This document shows, in pieces, positions 61,352-64,000 of a DNA stretch of 64,000 bases. Source of the DNA: Pseudonocardia sp. T1-2H (GTDB lineage: Bacteria; Actinomycetota; Actinomycetes; Mycobacteriales; Pseudonocardiaceae); contig NZ_JBBPCL010000001.1 in assembly GCF_038039215.1 (NCBI RefSeq), forward strand, positions 5,828,001 to 5,892,000, in the 5' to 3' direction. The notes beneath the pieces are model-generated. The model made no database searches. It was not told where the DNA came from and was given only the letters and a program-made list of their open reading frames with translations. Numbering within the stretch: the stretch's first letter is position 1; each line of letters starts with the position of its first letter. A program made the translations under genes and the position numbers.

Positions 61352-62358
61352 CCGCTACACCGTGCCTCGTCCGAGGTCAAGCGTCCAAGTGCTGATGGCG
61401 CGTCCTGCGCCGAGCGGTCGCTCCGGGACGACCCATCGAGCGTGTCCAGCCTCCGCAGGATCACTCCTTCGCGCAACGCCCAAGGGCAGATGTCGAGTTC
61501 GGACACCTTCAGCGCGCGCATCGCGGCCTCCGCGACGAGGGCGCCCGCGACGACCTGGTGGGCCCGGCTCGCGCTCACCCCCTCCAACTCGGCGAGGTCC
61601 GCGGAGGACATCCGGCTGATGAAGGACACGAGCTGGCGCAGCCCCACGTCGGTGAGCGTGCGGCGGACCCGCAGCCCGGCGCTCGACGGCTGCGCACCGG
61701 TGAGCCGGGCGAGCGAGCGGAACGTCTTGGACGTCCCGACGGCCAGATCCGGTTCCCCGCGGCGCCGCAGATCCCGGGCCACCGGCGCGAGGTCCGCGTC
61801 GAGCTTCTCGCGCAGCGCGGCGACCTCCGCGCGGCTGGGCGGGTCCGAGGTGAAGTGGTCCCGGGTGAGCCGGCCCGCCCCGAGCGGCAGCGACGCGGCC
61901 GCGGCCGGGTGCTCGTCCCGCCCGGTGGCGAGCTCGAGCGACCCGCCGCCGATGTCCAGGACCAGCAGCCGTCCGGCGGACCAGCCGTACCAGCGGCGGA
62001 CGGCCAGGAAGGTGAAGCGGGCCTCGTCCTCCCCCGGCACGACCTGGAGCACGACGCCCGTCTCCGCCCGGACCCGGGTGAGCACGGCGGCGGAGTTGGT
62101 GGCGTCCCGCAGAGCGGACGTGGCGAAGGCGAGCAGGTCGTCGCAGCCGAGCGCGATCGACGCGTCCCGCGCCTTGTGCACCGCCGCGACCAGGGAGTCC
62201 GCGCCGGAGCGGTCCAGCGCCCCGTCCCGGTCCAGGTGCTCGGCGAGGCGCAGCTCCGCCTTCTCCGACGTCATCGGGGTCGGGTGCCCACCACGATGCG
62301 CGTCCACCACGAGCAGATGGACGGTGTTGGAACCGACGTCGAGCACACCCAGGCGCAC
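61348..62358 (-). CDS. ppx: Exopolyphosphatase/pppGpp phosphohydrolase family protein
   Basis: This 336-residue actin-fold (ASKHA) enzyme begins with the P-loop [17 protein letters not shown]. The adenosine/phosphate motif is [17 protein letters not shown] (about residue 142), with the catalytic acid region [13 protein letters not shown]. It removes terminal phosphates from polyphosphate and/or hydrolyses pppGpp. It lacks the C-terminal domain of the long E. coli Ppx; short actinobacterial paralogues are usual (Rv0496 type). It starts with GTG or ATG at 62356-62358 and heads the ppx-membrane protein-TIM barrel operon. Confidence 0.93.
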   Translation of the reverse strand: MRLGVLDVGSNTVHLLVVDAHRGGHPTPMTSEKAELRLAEHLDRDGALDRSGADSLVAAVHKARDASIALGCDDLLAFATSALRDATNSAAVLTRVRAETGVVLQVVPGEDEARFTFLAVRRWYGWSAGRLLVLDIGGGSLELATGRDEHPAAAASLPLGAGRLTRDHFTSDPPSRAEVAALREKLDADLAPVARDLRRRGEPDLAVGTSKTFRSLARLTGAQPSSAGLRVRRTLTDVGLRQLVSFISRMSSADLAELEGVSASRAHQVVAGALVAEAAMRALKVSELDICPWALREGVILRRLDTLDGSSRSDRSAQDAPSALGRLTSDEARCSG

Positions 62359-62434
62359 GAGATCAGGTTACCGACCCGTGTCACGGCCGTTCTCCGACCG
62401 TGACCGAACTGTCCCTCCGAGCCTCCGGACCCGC

Positions 62435-62551
62435 GATCACGGGCAGACGGTCGCAGGCCACGTCGATCATGGGCGAAGTGCCGCGTGACGACCGGTTCCG
62501 GGGGCCCTCTGCCCATGATCCACCGGTCGGGACGGCCGATTCCCCGTGATC
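62435..62551. repeat. Nested inverted repeats
   Basis: Outer arms GATCACGGG (62435-62443) / CCCGTGATC (62543-62551); inner arms GATCATGGGC (62465-62474) / GCCCATGATC (62511-62520). Both pairs are exact. The right outer arm covers the presumed GTG start of the next reading frame. It looks like a small palindromic element. Confidence 0.75.
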
Positions 62552-62875
62552 GACGGGACGGGCATCGGCGGGCAGGCCGCTACCGTCACCTCTTCGCCCG
62601 AGGGCAGTTCGGCCTCCACAGTCACCTACGGCGTGGACGGCTCCGCCGGTGGCGTGGCGCAGGAATCCGAGGCGTCACTGCCCTGGCCCGAGGATGTGCG
62701 GTTCACGGCAGGCACGCTCCAGGGGGCGACGGTCTCCGCCCGGTACGCCGGCAACGGCGGGGACATCACCTGCAAGACCGCCATCGACGGCAAGTGGTCC
62801 GACTCGGATCGCTACCTGCCGGGCAGGATCCGTTGCGAGAACGGGTGCGATCCGAACAGACCGGCTCGAGCCTGA
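62546..62875 (+). CDS. MmpS-like beta-domain fragment, N-terminally truncated
   Basis: This is a 109-residue frame. Residues about 23-98 follow the MmpS/actinobacterial membrane-protein C-terminal domain: STVTYGVDGSAGG, SLPWPEDVRF, GNGGDITCKTAIDGKW, IRCENG, with two cysteines (about 76 and 97) able to pair. Intact members have an N-terminal membrane helix or signal peptide; none is present here. The GTG at 62546 lies inside an inverted repeat. It could be a remnant or a partner-less domain. A terminator-like hairpin follows. Confidence 0.5.
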   Translation: MIDGTGIGGQAATVTSSPEGSSASTVTYGVDGSAGGVAQESEASLPWPEDVRFTAGTLQGATVSARYAGNGGDITCKTAIDGKWSDSDRYLPGRIRCENGCDPNRPARA

Positions 62876-62903
62876 TCCAGGACGCAACACCCGCCCGCCA
62901 GAC

Positions 62904-62940
62904 GACGCCTCCACTCTCGTTCCGGGGGGGTGGAGGCGTC
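62904..62940 (+). terminator. Hairpin after the MmpS-like frame
   Basis: Arms GACGCCTCCAC (62904-62914) and GTGGAGGCGTC (62930-62940), 11-bp perfect stem, 15-nt loop. It is placed 29 nt after the stop. It may also serve the convergent gene ending at 63056. Confidence 0.75.
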
Positions 62941-63055
62941 GAGAAGACCGATACGCGATTCACTCGGGGGCGGAGCGAGCGACCGCGGCACAGGTCGCGA
63001 ACGAACCGGCAGGAGCCCCGAGGCGTTCAGCCTTGCTCGAGGCGGTCGCCACCGG

Positions 63056-63700
63056 CTACCGAGACGTCCCGCGGCCGCCCCCATCATCGTCGCCATCGGC
63101 CGAGTCGGCAGCCTCCACCCCGCCGTACTCCCGCAGGCGACGAGCGAGTCGCCTGAGTGCCTCGATGGCCTGCAGTGCGATCCGTTTGAGCAGTTGCAGC
63201 AGCATGAGCGCCTTGAGGACGACCAAGCTGAAGCCTGCCCCGACTCCGGTGCGCAGCGTCGAAACCACTGTCCCCACCGTGCTCTGGACCGTCGATTCCA
63301 CCGCTCCGGTCGTTCCTCGGACCGTCGAATCCACCGCTCCGGTCGTTCCTCGGACCGTCGAATCCACCGCTCCGGTCGTTCCTCGGACCGTCGAATCCAC
63401 CGCTCCGGCCGCGCCTTGGACTGCGCCGGCACCCTTCCCTGCGAGGTTCGTCACTACCGCTGCCCGCGGCTCTGACGCCTTCGGGGCGGCCTGACCATGG
63501 CGGTCGGGTGGAGTTCGGCCTGTCGCGGCTCGGTCGGCCTTCCCCGCGACGCCCTTGACCCGCGAGGTCGCCGCGTCGGCGGCGCCCCTGGCGGTGCCGC
63601 GGGGCCGCCGTTTCACCGCTGGGGCGGCGTCACTCTGGGGACCTGACGCGGATCCGACGCCCTTGGAGCCCTTCGCGTCGGATTCGTCGGAGTTCGTCAT
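63056..63700 (-). CDS. 11-residue-repeat protein with amphipathic C-terminus, unknown function
   Basis: This is a 214-residue protein. The N-terminal part (1-92) is Ala/Arg/Lys-rich. Residues about 93-137 hold four tandem 11-residue repeats of the GAVDSTVRGTT type. Then comes a hydrophobic/amphipathic stretch (about 138-185, VGAGFSLVVLKALMLLQLLK and basic helix) and an acidic tail (DSADGDDDGGG). No signal peptide. Periodic 11-mers occur in LEA, apolipoprotein, perilipin and synuclein proteins that bind lipid surfaces, so a similar behaviour is possible. Start: ATG with a GGAAGGGG site upstream. Confidence 0.7.
   Translation of the reverse strand: MTNSDESDAKGSKGVGSASGPQSDAAPAVKRRPRGTARGAADAATSRVKGVAGKADRAATGRTPPDRHGQAAPKASEPRAAVVTNLAGKGAGAVQGAAGAVDSTVRGTTGAVDSTVRGTTGAVDSTVRGTTGAVESTVQSTVGTVVSTLRTGVGAGFSLVVLKALMLLQLLKRIALQAIEALRRLARRLREYGGVEAADSADGDDDGGGRGTSR
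63288..63419. repeat. Four 33-bp tandem repeats in the 11-residue-repeat gene
   Basis: Period 33 bp: 63288-63320, 63321-63353 and 63354-63386 differ by one base (GATTCC/GAATCC), and a diverged fourth spans 63387-63419. The near identity suggests recent duplication. 33 bp equals 11 codons, so the protein frame is kept. Confidence 0.9.
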
Positions 63701-64000
63701 GGTGGGCCCCTTCCTGATATAGGAGGTGTACCACCGCGACCGCGCCGTGAAGCCCCTCGTCGCCGGCTGAGGCGAAAGTTGCGCCGCCCGGAGTGCAGTG
63801 GCCGGGCGAATGCCACATCCTGTGGCCGAGGAGCAAGGCGCAAGGATCGAGGCGTAGGTCGCCGAATTGGCCGACCCGGCCCGAAACGCCCCGCGAGGAC
63901 CGCCGGCACGGGACCTGCTCCCGGTAGCGAGGCGACCGGCCAGAGTTCAACCGGCCTCTCTCGCGCGGAAGGGCAAAAGCCGAGGCGACAGGGCGAGGTT
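63701..64000. other. 300 nt at the window edge without a supported gene
   Basis: Upstream of the 11-residue-repeat gene. Short open frames exist on both strands but none has a recognisable domain or consistent codon bias. It presumably contains the promoter of that gene. Confidence 0.4.

Noticed and set aside
63288..63419. Tandem repeats considered as a CRISPR array
   Set aside because: Repeats are contiguous without spacers, in frame within a gene, and no cas genes are nearby.
1..64000. tRNA, rRNA or riboswitch genes
   Set aside because: I looked for T-loop (GGTTCGA-type) signatures with matching acceptor stems and for known aptamer cores and found none that I could support by eye.

Overview
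This window is high-GC (roughly 73%) actinobacterial chromosome. The gene content and start-codon habits (many GTG starts, frequent 4-nt stop/start overlaps) fit a member of the Pseudonocardiaceae, possibly Pseudonocardia. This assignment comes from protein recognition and gene order, not from a marker-gene comparison. From memory, gene order largely mirrors the Mycobacterium tuberculosis Rv0496-Rv0558 block, with Streptomyces-like additions (rex, bldN-rsbN, bldC). I see no rRNA, tRNA, CRISPR array, prophage or insertion sequence.

Layout. 1-2820: start of nuoB, nuoA, a truncated geranylgeranyl-reductase remnant behind two tandem Rex-type operators, menG and a GT4 glycosyltransferase. 2822-9573: mgtA, an inositol-monophosphatase-like gene, a DUF3592 protein, menF, a membrane protein and menD. 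9639-15516: ABC-F ATPase, MFS exporter, a cysteine-less A-type Fe-S fold protein, an aldo/keto reductase, a patatin and a DUF998 membrane protein. 15657-22027: an accessory cluster of FAD/Fe-S 2-hydroxyacid dehydrogenase (frameshifted), FmdB zinc ribbon, hydroxyacid-oxoacid transhydrogenase, MBL-fold lactonase and GntR regulator. 22261-27368: ANTAR protein, menB, menE, a secreted double-psi beta-barrel protein and menA. 27324-30636: DUF4229 protein, bldC, a small membrane protein and a MinD-like ATPase. 30730-36821: cytochrome c maturation (ccsB, resB, ccdA, resA-like), a histidine phosphatase and hemL. 36881-45269: two Pro-rich membrane proteins, hemB, a VWA protein, hemD, hemC (frameshifted), hemA and rex. 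45669-49999: fasciclin lipoprotein, Mo-oxidoreductase, glutaredoxin and acyl-CoA synthetase. 50480-56411: bldN, rsbN, HAD phosphatase, acyltransferase and an NAD-epimerase (frameshifted). 56561-64000: bS22, an excisionase-type HTH, proC, thioesterase, TIM-barrel protein, membrane protein, ppx, an MmpS-like fragment and an 11-residue-repeat protein.

How it works together. Most of the window builds the respiratory chain: menaquinone (menF, D, E, B, A, G), heme by the C5 route (hemA, L, B, C, D), cytochrome c maturation and complex I. The redox sensor Rex is encoded here, and I find candidate Rex operators both before its own gene and before the nuo side, which would tie heme supply and NADH oxidation to NADH/NAD+. 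A developmental layer (bldC, bldN, rsbN) is interleaved; a match to the BldN promoter consensus lies just before rsbN.

The most interesting accessory part is 15.6-22.1 kb. Its enzymes can be assembled into a gamma-lactone / gamma-hydroxybutyrate route in which a transhydrogenase passes electrons through D-2-hydroxyglutarate. A shared palindrome lies upstream of both the regulator and the lactonase. Four genes, including the normally indispensable hemC, carry one- or two-base reading-frame errors, so sequence quality should be considered before calling them pseudogenes.
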